NCBI GenBank assembly: GCA_902801025.1
Contig: CADCGZ010000041.1
Coordinates: 1 to 37,426 of the forward strand
Reading direction: 5' to 3'
Length of the DNA stretch: 37,426 nucleotides
DNA from: an uncultured bacterium
GTDB lineage: Bacteria; Verrucomicrobiota; Kiritimatiellia; RFP12; UBA1067
Shown: positions 6,263-14,539 of the stretch, in pieces
Numbering within the stretch: the stretch's first letter is position 1
Layout of the letters: each line of letters opens with the position of its first letter
Translations under genes and position numbers: made by a program
The notes under the pieces: model-generated
What the model saw: the letters and a program-made list of their open reading frames with translations, nothing else
Databases searched by the model: none
What the model was told of the DNA's origin: nothing

Positions 6263-7065
6263 GTGCGGCCGACGAGCTTTTCCGACAGCGACTTCAGAAA
6301 CGACGTGTCGCCGGGAAGCCCCGCAAGCGCGGCAATCGCAGCGGCGGTAGTCTCGTGGACGAGCGACTCCGTTTTTTCCTTCGGGAACGGCGAGTCGCCG
6401 TCGAGAAGATCGTCTTCGTACTGAAACGCGAGCCCAAGATTGAGCGCGAATGTGCGAAGCTTCTCTACGCTCGCCGCATCGCCGCCGCCCGCGAGCGCGC
6501 CCATCGCCGCCGCCGCGACAAAGAGATCGGCGGTCTTGTGGGTGTAAACAAAATCTACAACCTCCACAGGCACGGATGCGGGACCGCCCGAAGCCCCGTC
6601 CGTTCCACCCTCGCGTTTCAAGTCCTCGACCTGTCCCTGCACAACGCCGACGCCTGCCGCGCCAAGCGCCGCGACTATCTCGGCGACGTTGCGCGGCGCA
6701 TTTGCCGCGGCCTTGAACGCAAGCGCCTGGAGCGCATCGCCCGCAAGAATCGCATTCCCCTCGCCAAACTTCGCCCATACCGAGGGTTTCCCGCGTCGCT
6801 CCGTGTCGTTGTCCATCGCGGGAAGATCGTCGTGGACAAGCGTGTAGTTGTGGAGAAGCTCTATCGCCGCTGCGGGATAACGCGCGTCCTCCGCCTTGCC
6901 GCCTACCGCGACTGCACTCGCCAGGCAAATGAGCGGACGAATCCTCTTGCCGCCAGTGCCGACGGCATAGCGCATCGCCTCGCTCAGCTCGGCAGGGCGC
7001 TCCCCTTCCTTAGGCAGCACCTCGTCGAGCGTCCTCTCGATTATGGCAAGGAATTCTTCCTTCAT
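6256..7065 (-). CDS. ispA: Polyprenyl (farnesyl/geranylgeranyl) diphosphate synthase
   Basis: The protein has 269 residues. It condenses isopentenyl diphosphate with allylic diphosphates in the cytoplasm to make farnesyl or longer prenyl diphosphates. The first Asp-rich motif is DDLPAMD (79-85), in the bacterial-type spacing with Pro-Ala inserted. GGKRIRPL (about 38-45) is the usual IPP/diphosphate-binding stretch, and YEDDLLDGD is the second Asp-rich motif. After that motif the usual GD-LGK-TY segment appears shortened (DSPFPKEKTESLVHET), giving a protein a little shorter than the roughly 290-300 of E. coli IspA. The ATG overlaps the upstream gene's TGA (ATGA), so it is co-translated with the FAD oxidoreductase. 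Chain-length specificity cannot be read here. Confidence 0.9.
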   Translation of the reverse strand: MKEEFLAIIERTLDEVLPKEGERPAELSEAMRYAVGTGGKRIRPLICLASAVAVGGKAEDARYPAAAIELLHNYTLVHDDLPAMDNDTERRGKPSVWAKFGEGNAILAGDALQALAFKAAANAPRNVAEIVAALGAAGVGVVQGQVEDLKREGGTDGASGGPASVPVEVVDFVYTHKTADLFVAAAAMGALAGGGDAASVEKLRTFALNLGLAFQYEDDLLDGDSPFPKEKTESLVHETTAAAIAALAGLPGDTSFLKSLSEKLVGRTV

Positions 7066-8912
7066 TCAACTCTCCCCTTGACGCTTTCCTCGTGATGCTT
7101 CCTGATGTCGGGATCAAGAGACTGCTGGACGTTATAGTCCTGGCGCGGATGCTTCTTCCCGTCACCGACTCCTTTCGTCATGAGCTCCTTAAGCTCGTCA
7201 AGGTGCGTCGTGTAGACGTCGCGCGGATTGCAGCCGTGCTTCTTGCAGATGCTCGCCGCCATGCCGACGACCTCGCCCATCATGCCGTGCGTGCGGATGA
7301 GGCGCGTCGTGCCGAGGGCGATGTGCGTAACGGAGATGTCGCGCCCTGCCATAAAGAGGTTCGGCACGTTGCGCGAATAGAGGCAGCGGTACGGCACGGG
7401 ATACGGCCATATCTTCTCGTTGAGCGAGTTTGACTGGTACGGCTCGCCCTCGAACTTCGACTCCTCGGCCGTCTTCGGGAGATGCAGGTCGATAGTCCAC
7501 GTCGTCGCGCACGTGCCGTCTAGCTGGAAGTCCTTTTTGCGGAGGTGGTTCTGGTCGAGGATGAAGTCACCGAGAAGACGACGCGACTCGCGGCGGCCAG
7601 CGTTGTACGCGACCCACTTGAGCTCCTTGTCCGCAAACTCCGCCTTCTTGGAATAGCCGTTCTTGACGAACGCCCAGTTCGAGAACGCGACGAGAAGTCC
7701 GTAGTCGCGTATGTACTCGCCCTCCGCGATCTGGTCGCGGCCGAGCCCTGCCTCCCACCACCAGTCGCCCCTCAAGTGCGGCGAGCAGTTTTGCTCATTG
7801 ATCGTCTTAAGCATCCACGGCCGAACAGGAAACGCCGCGTCGCCATCGGCCTTTCCCGCATACCACTGGACGGACGCGCCCATCGTGATCATGTCGGCCT
7901 TCTCGGGCGCGTCGGGTTCGTTCGTCTCGCTCTTCGCCTCGCGCCCCATGCGGCCGTCGCCAGTGCAGTCAACGAACCAGCTACCCTCGAAGTTTTGCAG
8001 GCCACCTTTGCGCGTGTCTTGCGCGACGACGGCAGTGATGCGACCTTCGCTGTTCGTAACAACGCCGTTTACATGCTGGTTAAGGTAGAGGTCGAGACCC
8101 TTCGTCTCTTTGACGACCTTCATCTTGAGGTCATCCTCGTATACGGATGCCTCGCGCGCGTTACCGCCGGACTTCGGGCTGAACTCCGCGAGCACATCGC
8201 CAAGCCGCGGATAAGGAGGAAGGTTCGCGTATGCGCCGAGATGGACGCGCACCTCGGACGAATTGTTGCCACCGAGGACAGGACGATCGTGGATGAGCGC
8301 CGTCTTGAGTCCGAGCCGCGCCGACGAAATCGCCGCACAGATTCCAGCGACCCCTCCGCCAACAACCACGACATCGTAGCGAGGAAAGTTCAGACTCTTT
8401 ATCGCAGGGACGCACGACGGGCGGCGAGGATTGTTGAGAAACGCAAACGGATTGACCTCGGTCGTGAAGACGATCGCATCGACGCGTCCGTCAAAACCAT
8501 CGCAGTCGTGTAGCGCCAGCGTGTTCTTGCCGCCCTTGAGCGTCACATCGTCCGCCTTGACCCACAGCCATTCGCCCTTCCCCTGGCAGCCGAGCAAGTT
8601 CGGCAGCTTCTTGCCGTTGATTATGAGGTTGAAAGTGCCAGCGCCAATGTCGGGGTGCCAGAACGAAGTCCAGTTCTTCGTTCGCACCCAGACGTTGTAT
8701 CTGCCGCCGGCAACTACGAACTTCGTCCTCGCGTCGGCAACGGGCTTGCCCATGCCGTGGGCGAGGAGATATGGCGAGCCCATCTGGTCCATGAACTGCG
8801 TGTCGTTCACCCATCCGCCCCAGTCGTCAAACGACTCGGCCTCAATGAAAATCGTCTCCGCCTGCGCGGCAAGCGCAGCAACAAACCCAAGAAGCAACAG
8901 TGACTTTTTCAT
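7062..8912 (-). CDS. Secreted FAD-dependent oxidoreductase with an N-terminal CBM-like domain
   Basis: The protein has 616 residues. A Sec-type signal peptide (MKKSLLLLGFVAALAAQA) leads into residues about 20-160, which resemble a carbohydrate-binding beta-sandwich (ETIFIEAESFDDWGGW, YNVWVRTKNW, GGKNTLALHD). Residues about 175-560 are a flavin domain. VVVGGGVAGICAAISSARLG is the dinucleotide-binding fold, RPVLGGNNSSEVRVHLG the family motif, and DCTGDGRMG a later FAD-contact motif. This fits the FAD_oxidored family (PF12831), common in polysaccharide loci of PVC and Bacteroidetes; the substrate is unknown. It begins 3 bases after the purN stop and ends in an ATGA overlap with ispA. Sec rather than Tat export of a flavoprotein is unusual: no RR motif is present. 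Confidence 0.85.
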   Translation of the reverse strand: MKKSLLLLGFVAALAAQAETIFIEAESFDDWGGWVNDTQFMDQMGSPYLLAHGMGKPVADARTKFVVAGGRYNVWVRTKNWTSFWHPDIGAGTFNLIINGKKLPNLLGCQGKGEWLWVKADDVTLKGGKNTLALHDCDGFDGRVDAIVFTTEVNPFAFLNNPRRPSCVPAIKSLNFPRYDVVVVGGGVAGICAAISSARLGLKTALIHDRPVLGGNNSSEVRVHLGAYANLPPYPRLGDVLAEFSPKSGGNAREASVYEDDLKMKVVKETKGLDLYLNQHVNGVVTNSEGRITAVVAQDTRKGGLQNFEGSWFVDCTGDGRMGREAKSETNEPDAPEKADMITMGASVQWYAGKADGDAAFPVRPWMLKTINEQNCSPHLRGDWWWEAGLGRDQIAEGEYIRDYGLLVAFSNWAFVKNGYSKKAEFADKELKWVAYNAGRRESRRLLGDFILDQNHLRKKDFQLDGTCATTWTIDLHLPKTAEESKFEGEPYQSNSLNEKIWPYPVPYRCLYSRNVPNLFMAGRDISVTHIALGTTRLIRTHGMMGEVVGMAASICKKHGCNPRDVYTTHLDELKELMTKGVGDGKKHPRQDYNVQQSLDPDIRKHHEESVKGRVE

Positions 8913-8915
8913 GGC

Positions 8916-9530
8916 TTATCCTATCCTTACTCTTCTGCCTTCGACGCGGTATTTGCCCGACGCGAGGATGTTGAGCGCCTCGGGGAACGCGATGTGTTCC
9001 TGAACCTGAATGCGCGCGTGGAGAGTCTCCGGCGTATCATCCTCAAGGACGGGAACCGCCTTCTGAACGATGATGGGGCCGGAGTCCGTCCCTGCGTCGA
9101 CGAAGTGAACCGTAACGCCCGCGACCTTGCATCCGTAGTCGAGCGCCTGCGTCCAGCTGTGGACGCCGGGGAACGCGGGAAGAAGCGCGGGGTGGATGTT
9201 GAGGACGCGGTTCGGGAATGCGGCGAGCAGCTTGGGCTTCACGATGCGCATGAAGCCAGCGAGAACGACCGTGTCTACACCTGCGCCCTTCAGAAGCTCG
9301 ATGCAGCGATCTTCCGCAGGGCCTTCAAGTTTAGTCTTCCACGGCGCGCAGTCGAGATACTGGCACGGAATGTTGTGCTTCTTCGCGCGATCGAGGATCT
9401 TCGCGTCCGGGACGTCTGCGAGGACAAGCTTGATGTCTGCGTCGAGCGTACCCGCTTCGATCGCGTCAACGATTGACTGCATGTTCGAGCCCGCGCCGGA
9501 CCCAAGAACGCCGAGGTGTAATTTGCTCAT
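8916..9530 (-). CDS. purN: Phosphoribosylglycinamide formyltransferase (GART)
   Basis: The protein has 204 residues. It transfers a formyl group from 10-formyl-THF to GAR in the third step of purine synthesis, in the cytoplasm. Visible family motifs are LGVLGSGAGSNMQSI (phosphate-binding loop), VLAGFMRI, NIHPALLPAFPG (catalytic Asn and His) and HFVDAGTDSGPII (catalytic Asp). The real start is the ATG at 9530 (MSKLHLG), only 6 bases after a perfect TATAAT, so the mRNA is probably leaderless. A TTG two codons upstream is not needed. Its downstream partners (a secreted FAD oxidoreductase and ispA) are functionally unrelated, which suggests the operon is held together by expression level rather than by pathway. 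Confidence 0.92.
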   Translation of the reverse strand: MSKLHLGVLGSGAGSNMQSIVDAIEAGTLDADIKLVLADVPDAKILDRAKKHNIPCQYLDCAPWKTKLEGPAEDRCIELLKGAGVDTVVLAGFMRIVKPKLLAAFPNRVLNIHPALLPAFPGVHSWTQALDYGCKVAGVTVHFVDAGTDSGPIIVQKAVPVLEDDTPETLHARIQVQEHIAFPEALNILASGKYRVEGRRVRIG

Positions 9531-9536
9531 GTGCAA

Positions 9537-9545
9537 ATTATACCA
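9537..9545 (-). promoter_or_regulatory. Extended -10 promoter of purN, leaderless start
   Basis: ATTTGGTATAAT on the minus strand lies 6 bases before the purN ATG. There is no room for a Shine-Dalgarno sequence. Confidence 0.75.
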
Positions 9546-9576
9546 AATTCAGCGCCGAAATGCGCTACCGCAAAAG

Positions 9577-11568
9577 TTACTTCACTTCCTCGATCGCGAT
9601 CTTCCCGGCGATGCGGCGACCGTTCACTCGGCGGCCGTCGGAAAGCGCGAGGTTCTCGAACGAGACTTCGCGCCAAGACTCGGGGCAGCCCTTGAAGAAC
9701 TCGACCTTGCCGTTGACCTCGTGCGCCATCATCTCGAGAACGGCCGTAGCCGCCGCGCACTGCCCGTCCATCTGCATGATCTGCCCGTCACCCGACCCGG
9801 CGAAGCTGCCGAAGATCGTGAATGTCGAGAAGCCGGGCGCGTACGCGTTATGCAGCGAGCCGTGCCCGGGGTTGCAGAAGTACGCGTCCCACGATCTGAG
9901 AAGCTCCGCCGCCGCCTGGGCGTTGCCGACATGAGTGTTGAGTATCGACGCCCATGGAACGCACCAGCCGGACCAGTAGCCAGTCCCGCGCGCGACCCAT
10001 GTCCCGTAAGTCTTCGCCGCGATATCGCGCGTCGTCTTGTCGGAGAGGTCGAGCGTGTCAAACGGATAGAAGCCCGCCATGTGCGAGTGGTGGCGGTGCG
10101 ACTCGGTGAGCGGCTGCCCCCTGAAAAGCTCGATTCCGCTATGCCCCGCCGAATACTGCGGAAGACGCTTTTCGACGTCGAGCCACATCGCGTCCGGCTG
10201 TACGCCAAGGAGCTTCGCCGCGTCGACGAGATCGCGCGCGAGGCGATGCGCCGCGGCGAGCTGGAAACTCGGATCGCGTCCGACCGCGCTTCTCACGTCC
10301 GCTCCGCCCCACTCTGGAGAAGGCCCGAGCGGAAGCGTGAGCTTGCCGTTCTCCTCCTCCATCATCGCGCGGTAGACATTCATCGCGCCCTTCATGAAGT
10401 CGAACGCACCGCCCTTTAGAAACTCGACGTCGCCCGAGTAGCGCACATACCGCATCATCATCGCGGCGACCCACGCCGTAGAGCCGTGGTCGATAGTGCC
10501 TGTCCAAAAGCCGCCGATGCAAACGCCGCGGTCATCGACGGAGTGCGGAAGAACATAGCCGTTGTCGATGCCGACGAACTTCTTCGCATTGTCCTTGAGA
10601 AGCGGCCGCCACGAAAGGACCATCCTGAATAGCGGCAGAAGGTTCTCGAAGTGCCCTCCGCGGAACGCGGGCGAGTAGCATTCCTGGACATTGATGTTGA
10701 AGTGGTAGTCGCCGTTCCACGGAACGAGCCGGTCATCCTCAAGCCAGACGCCCTGAAGCCCAGCGGGAACGCCGTCGGGGTCTGTCATCGCACCGAAGCG
10801 GTACATGCCGTAGTCGAAGATGCGCTGGACCACGGGATCAGGAACCTTCACGCGCGCGCCTTCGGACCAGAAAATCTTCCAGTACGCGACTGATTCCTTC
10901 GCAATGCTGTCGAAATGCCTTCCGTCCGCAAACACCTTGTCGCCGCCACGACCCGTCTTGAGAGTAATCACGCCGTCCTTCTTCCACCAGGAAAGCCAGA
11001 CGGATGGATCTGCGGGGAGATTCCAGCGCATGCCGCCGCAGCTTCCGTCCCCGTCAATAACATCAAACACGCTCGCCTTCTCGACAAAGGTGCCACCTAC
11101 CATTTTCGACATCGCAAGGCCAACCGCGCCGCCTTCGGCGAACTCGAGGCTGCCGAGCCCCGTGAACGGGTCGAGCGTGCCGCGCTTCAGCGTCTTGCCG
11201 GGGACCTTGATGACGACACGGCCCAAGGGAAGCATGTAGGGGTTGCGCGGCTCGCCTTTTGGCGTCTCCTTCTTAAAGAGTCCGTAGAGGCGGCCCTTGT
11301 CGCCAGAATGGACGGCGGCGACGATGTTCGTGTAGTTCTGCTCGGGCATCCAGGAATATCCACCACGGTGATCCCAGAGGTCCGAGCGCCCGACGGTGAG
11401 GCGAATCTCGTCGCCGCCACCCCAGACGAGGAAGCCAGTCTTGCCGTCGCCAAAGGCAATTCCCTCGTGGCAGCTCCCCATGCGCGGAAAATCCCATTCT
11501 ACCGGGACCGCGACGACTGTCATTGCGGAAAATAGGAACGCTGTGGCGGCAAAGCTTACGTGTCTCAT
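9577..11568 (-). CDS. GH95-family glycoside hydrolase (alpha-fucosidase / L-galactosidase type), secreted
   Basis: The protein has 663 residues from the ATG at 11568, with a signal peptide (MRHVSFAATAFLFSAMTVVA). GH95 enzymes are inverting 1,2-alpha-L-fucosidases or L-galactosidases built on an (alpha/alpha)6 barrel. Visible family signatures are GVPAGLQGVW, PWNGDYHFNINVQ (the two catalytic-region Asn), LGPSPEWGG (region of the acid Glu) and QMDGQ (region of the catalytic Asp). It is shorter than the usual 750-800 residues: the N-terminal beta domain seems reduced, since the mature protein opens directly with EWDFPRMGSCHEGIAFGDGKTG. An ATG at 11610 cannot be the start because it overlaps the TATAAT box. 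Terminal fucose or L-galactose on mucin, hemicellulose or algal glycans is a plausible substrate. Confidence 0.85.
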   Translation of the reverse strand: MRHVSFAATAFLFSAMTVVAVPVEWDFPRMGSCHEGIAFGDGKTGFLVWGGGDEIRLTVGRSDLWDHRGGYSWMPEQNYTNIVAAVHSGDKGRLYGLFKKETPKGEPRNPYMLPLGRVVIKVPGKTLKRGTLDPFTGLGSLEFAEGGAVGLAMSKMVGGTFVEKASVFDVIDGDGSCGGMRWNLPADPSVWLSWWKKDGVITLKTGRGGDKVFADGRHFDSIAKESVAYWKIFWSEGARVKVPDPVVQRIFDYGMYRFGAMTDPDGVPAGLQGVWLEDDRLVPWNGDYHFNINVQECYSPAFRGGHFENLLPLFRMVLSWRPLLKDNAKKFVGIDNGYVLPHSVDDRGVCIGGFWTGTIDHGSTAWVAAMMMRYVRYSGDVEFLKGGAFDFMKGAMNVYRAMMEEENGKLTLPLGPSPEWGGADVRSAVGRDPSFQLAAAHRLARDLVDAAKLLGVQPDAMWLDVEKRLPQYSAGHSGIELFRGQPLTESHRHHSHMAGFYPFDTLDLSDKTTRDIAAKTYGTWVARGTGYWSGWCVPWASILNTHVGNAQAAAELLRSWDAYFCNPGHGSLHNAYAPGFSTFTIFGSFAGSGDGQIMQMDGQCAAATAVLEMMAHEVNGKVEFFKGCPESWREVSFENLALSDGRRVNGRRIAGKIAIEEVK

Positions 11569-11608
11569 GTCTCGATATCCTCGATTAGGGTGGTTTCCGT
11601 TGTCTCCC

Positions 11609-11617
11609 ATTATACCA
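11609..11617 (-). promoter_or_regulatory. Extended -10 promoter for the GH95 gene
   Basis: TTTTTTGGTATAAT on the minus strand. The ATG at 11568 lies 40 bases downstream, preceded by a weak CGAGGATA. Confidence 0.65.
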
Positions 11618-11635
11618 AAAAATACGCTCCCTGCC

Positions 11636-11665
11636 TTGACTTGTCGGCGTCAAAAAAGATATAAT
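11636..11665 (+). promoter_or_regulatory. Sigma-70 promoter of the V-ATPase genes
   Basis: TTGACT (11636-11641), an 18-base spacer and TATAAT (11660-11665), followed by TTTTGGAGGAACGAC and the ATG at 11690. Unlike most promoters here it has a full -35 box and no TGG extension. Confidence 0.8.
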
Positions 11666-11689
11666 CTAAAACACTTTTGGAGGAACGAC

Positions 11690-12259
11690 ATGTCTGAAGA
11701 TTTGCAGAGTCTCTTGGAGAAGATCAACCGCGAGGGCGTTGAAAAGGCCCGTGCCGAAGCCGACAAGATAATTGCCGACGCCAAGGCGAAGGCCGCCGAC
11801 ATCGTGAAGGCGGCAAGCGCCGAGGCCGCAAAGTCCAAGGCAGACGCGGAAAAGGCCGCAGCCGACTATGCCGCGCGCGCCGCAGAGACCGTCCGCCAGG
11901 CCGAACGCGACACAATACTCAAAATAGAGTCATCCGTCACCGCCCTTCTCGAAAAAGTCCTCAAGGCGGATGTCGACATCGCTCTTGCAGACGAAAAGAC
12001 AGCAGCCGGCCTCGTTGCCGAGGCGATCAAGGATCTCGTCGGCTCAGTCGAAATCGCGGCAGCCCCGAAGCTCGCCTCCGCCCTCAAGGCGCAGCTTGCT
12101 TCCAAGGGCAATGTCACGGTAGTGATGGACGACACGCTCGGAACCGGCTTCTCCGTAAAGACCGACGGCGGCCGCGTTGAGCATGCGTTCACCGGCGACG
12201 TGATTGCGGACGAGCTTGCAAAGCGCCTCAGGCCAGACCTCGCGAAGCTGCTCAAGTGA
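11690..12259 (+). CDS. atpE: V-type ATPase subunit E (peripheral stalk)
   Basis: The protein has 189 residues. Residues about 1-100 are a long Ala/Lys/Glu-rich helix (VEKARAEADKIIADAKAKA and similar), as expected for the stalk coiled coil. Residues about 105-189 form the globular head, with VTVVMDDTLGTGFSVKTDGG matching the family's C-terminal beta region. It joins the membrane and catalytic parts of the V/A-type ATPase. In bacteria this enzyme pumps H+ or Na+. SD GGAGG lies 7 bases before the ATG, behind a strong promoter. Its TGA overlaps the next gene's ATG (TGATG). The symbol follows the archaeal/bacterial A/V nomenclature (ntpE-type), not F-ATPase subunit c. Confidence 0.85.
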   Translation: MSEDLQSLLEKINREGVEKARAEADKIIADAKAKAADIVKAASAEAAKSKADAEKAAADYAARAAETVRQAERDTILKIESSVTALLEKVLKADVDIALADEKTAAGLVAEAIKDLVGSVEIAAAPKLASALKAQLASKGNVTVVMDDTLGTGFSVKTDGGRVEHAFTGDVIADELAKRLRPDLAKLLK

Positions 12260-12717
12260 TGTCCACCGACTACATAGTCGCAAGTCTCCCGACGCTTGCC
12301 TTCGACGCGCCGGCGCCGATTACGTGGGAGAAATTCGCGGAAGCCGCGCCGGACGCGGAACGCCTCGTCGCCACGTCGGGATGGAACGACCTCGAAACCC
12401 AACTCCGCAACGCCATGGCCGCCGCGAGAGGCGGCGCTAAATACGAGCGTCCCGCGGACGGCTGCTCACTTTACTGGAAAAACCGCGTCACCGCCTGTTT
12501 TCAGGAGAAGGAAGTCGCGAAGCGCCAGGACATGATCGACAGGGTCTGGTGGGACGCCGCTGGCGAACTTACCCCTCCGGCCTCGCCGCTTGGTTCCGGC
12601 GCAATCGCCACCTACGCGGTCCGGCTCAAGATCGCGCTGCGCCGCTCCGCCATCTCGACGGAGAGAGGCAATGCGGCGTTTGACAGGCTTACGGCAGAAA
12701 CGAAAGAAAAAGTATGA
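12259..12717 (+). CDS. DUF2764-family protein of the V-ATPase cluster
   Basis: The protein has 152 residues, begins MSTDYIVASLPTLAFD and is cytoplasmic. The opening 'YYIVASLPxLxFD' pattern and the position between subunits E and A are what is known for DUF2764 in Bacteroidetes, spirochaete and Chlamydia V-ATPase operons. Its role is unknown; an assembly or stalk role (subunit C-like position) is often assumed. Start: the ATG at 12259 overlaps the atpE stop (TGATG). A GTG one codon upstream is possible but less likely. Its TGA in turn overlaps the first ATG of the atpA reading frame, so translation of all three is coupled. Confidence 0.75.
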   Translation: MSTDYIVASLPTLAFDAPAPITWEKFAEAAPDAERLVATSGWNDLETQLRNAMAAARGGAKYERPADGCSLYWKNRVTACFQEKEVAKRQDMIDRVWWDAAGELTPPASPLGSGAIATYAVRLKIALRRSAISTERGNAAFDRLTAETKEKV

Positions 12718-12817
12718 CAACTACCGGAAAAATCGTCGCCGTCAACGGCAACATGATCACGGTCGCCTTTGACGGCGCCGTGGCGCAGAACGAAGTCGGC
12801 TACGCCGTGTGCGGCGA
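12714..12817 (+). pseudogene. atpA: 5' part of V-type ATPase subunit A, cut off by a small deletion
   Basis: From the ATG at 12714 (ATGA overlap with the DUF2764 stop) the frame encodes MTTTGKIVAVNGNMITVAFDG followed by AQNEVGYAVCGE, an ordinary N-terminal beta domain of subunit A. Past 12817 homology continues only in another frame, with IVRVRG from 12818. Compared with the family about 6-7 residues are missing between CGE and IVRVRG, roughly 19 bases, which is not a multiple of three. Frame 1 then runs through nonsense to a stop at 13139. Confidence 0.7.
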
Positions 12818-14458
12818 ATCGTGCGCGTGCGCGGCACTCGCTGCGACATGCAGGTGTTCGACGCGACGACTGACCTCATGGTCGACGACCGCGTGGAGTT
12901 CACGGGAGAACTGCTTGCCGCAGAGCTCGGGCCCGGCATGCTCGCACAGGTCTACGACGGCCTCCAGAACCCTCTCGCCGATCTCGCAAAGGAGGCGGGC
13001 AAGATTTCAAAGGACGCGGAATTCTTCCTCCAGCGCGGCATGTACCTCTCCGGCCTTCCCCGCGACAGGAAATGGGATTTCCACCCGCTTGCCAAGGTCG
13101 GCGACCGTGTTACGGCTGGCGACTTCCTCGGCTGGGTGACGGAGGGCATCTTCGACGACAAGACGATGCCGGGACACAAGATCATGGTCCCCTTCGCGCT
13201 CCGCGGCGTCTACTCCGTCAAGTCGCTCGCCCCCGCAGGCGACTACACCGTGACAGACACGATCGCGACGCTGACCGGCCCCGACGGCAAGGACGTTCCA
13301 GTCCAGATGATGCAGCGCTGGCCCGTCAAGGTGCCGATCAAGTGCTTCAAGGATCGTCTCGCGCCGACCGAGACGCTCGAGACGACGGTCCGCACGATCG
13401 ACACGTTCTTCCCAGTCGCGATCGGCGGCACCTACTGCATTCCCGGGCCTTTCGGCGCGGGCAAGACGGTTCTCCAGCAGACCACCGCGCGCTATGCGAA
13501 GGTCGACATCGTGATTTCCGCCGCGTGCGGCGAACGTGCAGGCGAAGTCGTCGAGACGCTAAAGGAATTCCCCGAGATCGTCGACCCCAAGACGGGCCAG
13601 TCGCTAATGAAGCGCACGATCATCATCTGCAACACGTCGTCGATGCCTGTCGCCTCGCGCGAGGCGTCGGTCTACACGGCGGTGACGCTCGCCGAGTACT
13701 TTAGGCAGATGGGGCTCAATGTTCTCGTGCTCGCAGACTCCACCTCGCGCTGGGCGCAGGCGATGCGCGAACTTTCGGGCCGTCTTGAGGAAATCCCTGG
13801 CGAGGAAGCGTTCCCCGCCTACCTTGAATCAAGGATCGCGGCGTTCTACGAGCGCGCAGGCCGTGTCATGCTCAAGGACGGCTCGACCGGATCGGTCACA
13901 ATCGGCGGAACGGTGTCACCCGCGGGCGGCAACTTCGACGAGCCCGTGACCCAGGCGACCTTGAAGGTCGTAGGTGGCTTCCATGGGCTTTCACGCGCGC
14001 GCTCCGACGCACGCCGCTACCCCGCGATCGACCCTCTCGACAGCTGGAGCCACTACACCTCGGTAATCGAGCAGGCCCGCGTCGAAAAGGCGCGTACGAT
14101 ACTGCGCAAGGGCAACGAAGTCGGGCAGATGATGAAGGTCGTCGGCGAAGAGGGAACTTCGCTCGCCGACTTCACTACCTACCTGAAGGCAGAGTTCCTT
14201 GACGCCGTATATCTCCAGCAGAACGCGTTCTCCGAATCAGACGCGACGACGCCGGTCGCCCGCCAGAAGGTAATGTTCGACATTGTCGAAAAGGCCCTTC
14301 TCGGCGAATACGCCATCGAGAGCAAGGCGGACATGCGCAAGTTCTTCATGGACCTCCAGCAGACGTTCATCGACTGGAACGACAAGCCGTTCGAGTCCGA
14401 CGAATTCAACGCGCTCAAGACGGCGCTCGAGAAGAAAATCGCGGACGCCGCCGCATAG
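12809..14458 (+). CDS. atpA: V-type ATPase catalytic subunit A (main part; N-terminus in another frame)
   Basis: This frame (549 residues) contains nearly the whole of subunit A, the ATP-hydrolysing subunit of the V1 head. GPFGAGKTVLQQTTARYAKVD is the P-loop region and VVISAACGERAGEVVETLKEF-like text follows. ADSTSRWAQAMRE, GRLEEIPGEEAFPAYL and GSVTIGGTVSPAGG are also typical. Ahead of the P-loop lies the 'non-homologous' bulge domain with PGHKIMVPFALRG and YTV. The true start is almost certainly the ATG at 12714; the GTG at 12809 is only the first start-like codon after the frame break. No subunit B, D, I or K gene follows, although the DNA continues; a lipoprotein gene with its own promoter comes next. 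Confidence 0.85.
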   Translation: MRRIVRVRGTRCDMQVFDATTDLMVDDRVEFTGELLAAELGPGMLAQVYDGLQNPLADLAKEAGKISKDAEFFLQRGMYLSGLPRDRKWDFHPLAKVGDRVTAGDFLGWVTEGIFDDKTMPGHKIMVPFALRGVYSVKSLAPAGDYTVTDTIATLTGPDGKDVPVQMMQRWPVKVPIKCFKDRLAPTETLETTVRTIDTFFPVAIGGTYCIPGPFGAGKTVLQQTTARYAKVDIVISAACGERAGEVVETLKEFPEIVDPKTGQSLMKRTIIICNTSSMPVASREASVYTAVTLAEYFRQMGLNVLVLADSTSRWAQAMRELSGRLEEIPGEEAFPAYLESRIAAFYERAGRVMLKDGSTGSVTIGGTVSPAGGNFDEPVTQATLKVVGGFHGLSRARSDARRYPAIDPLDSWSHYTSVIEQARVEKARTILRKGNEVGQMMKVVGEEGTSLADFTTYLKAEFLDAVYLQQNAFSESDATTPVARQKVMFDIVEKALLGEYAIESKADMRKFFMDLQQTFIDWNDKPFESDEFNALKTALEKKIADAAA

Positions 14459-14461
14459 CCC

Positions 14462-14490
14462 TTGCGCAAACGACGGAAAAAGTGTATGAT
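14462..14490 (+). promoter_or_regulatory. Promoter of the TRL-like lipoprotein gene
   Basis: TTGCGC (14462-14467), a 17-base spacer and an extended TGTATGAT (-10 at 14485-14490). SD AAGGA lies shortly before the ATG at 14540. Confidence 0.6.
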
Positions 14491-14539
14491 ACGTTCATCG
14501 GTTCAACGTCTGGACCGGCAAAACTAAGGAATCACAACA

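Noticed and set aside
11569-11610. Upstream ATG for the GH95 gene
   Set aside because: It overlaps the TATAAT box and so could not be transcribed from that promoter; a signal peptide begins at 11568.
12714-13139. Programmed ribosomal frameshift in atpA
   Set aside because: No slippery heptamer or pseudoknot is evident, and residues are missing relative to the family, which points to a deletion.
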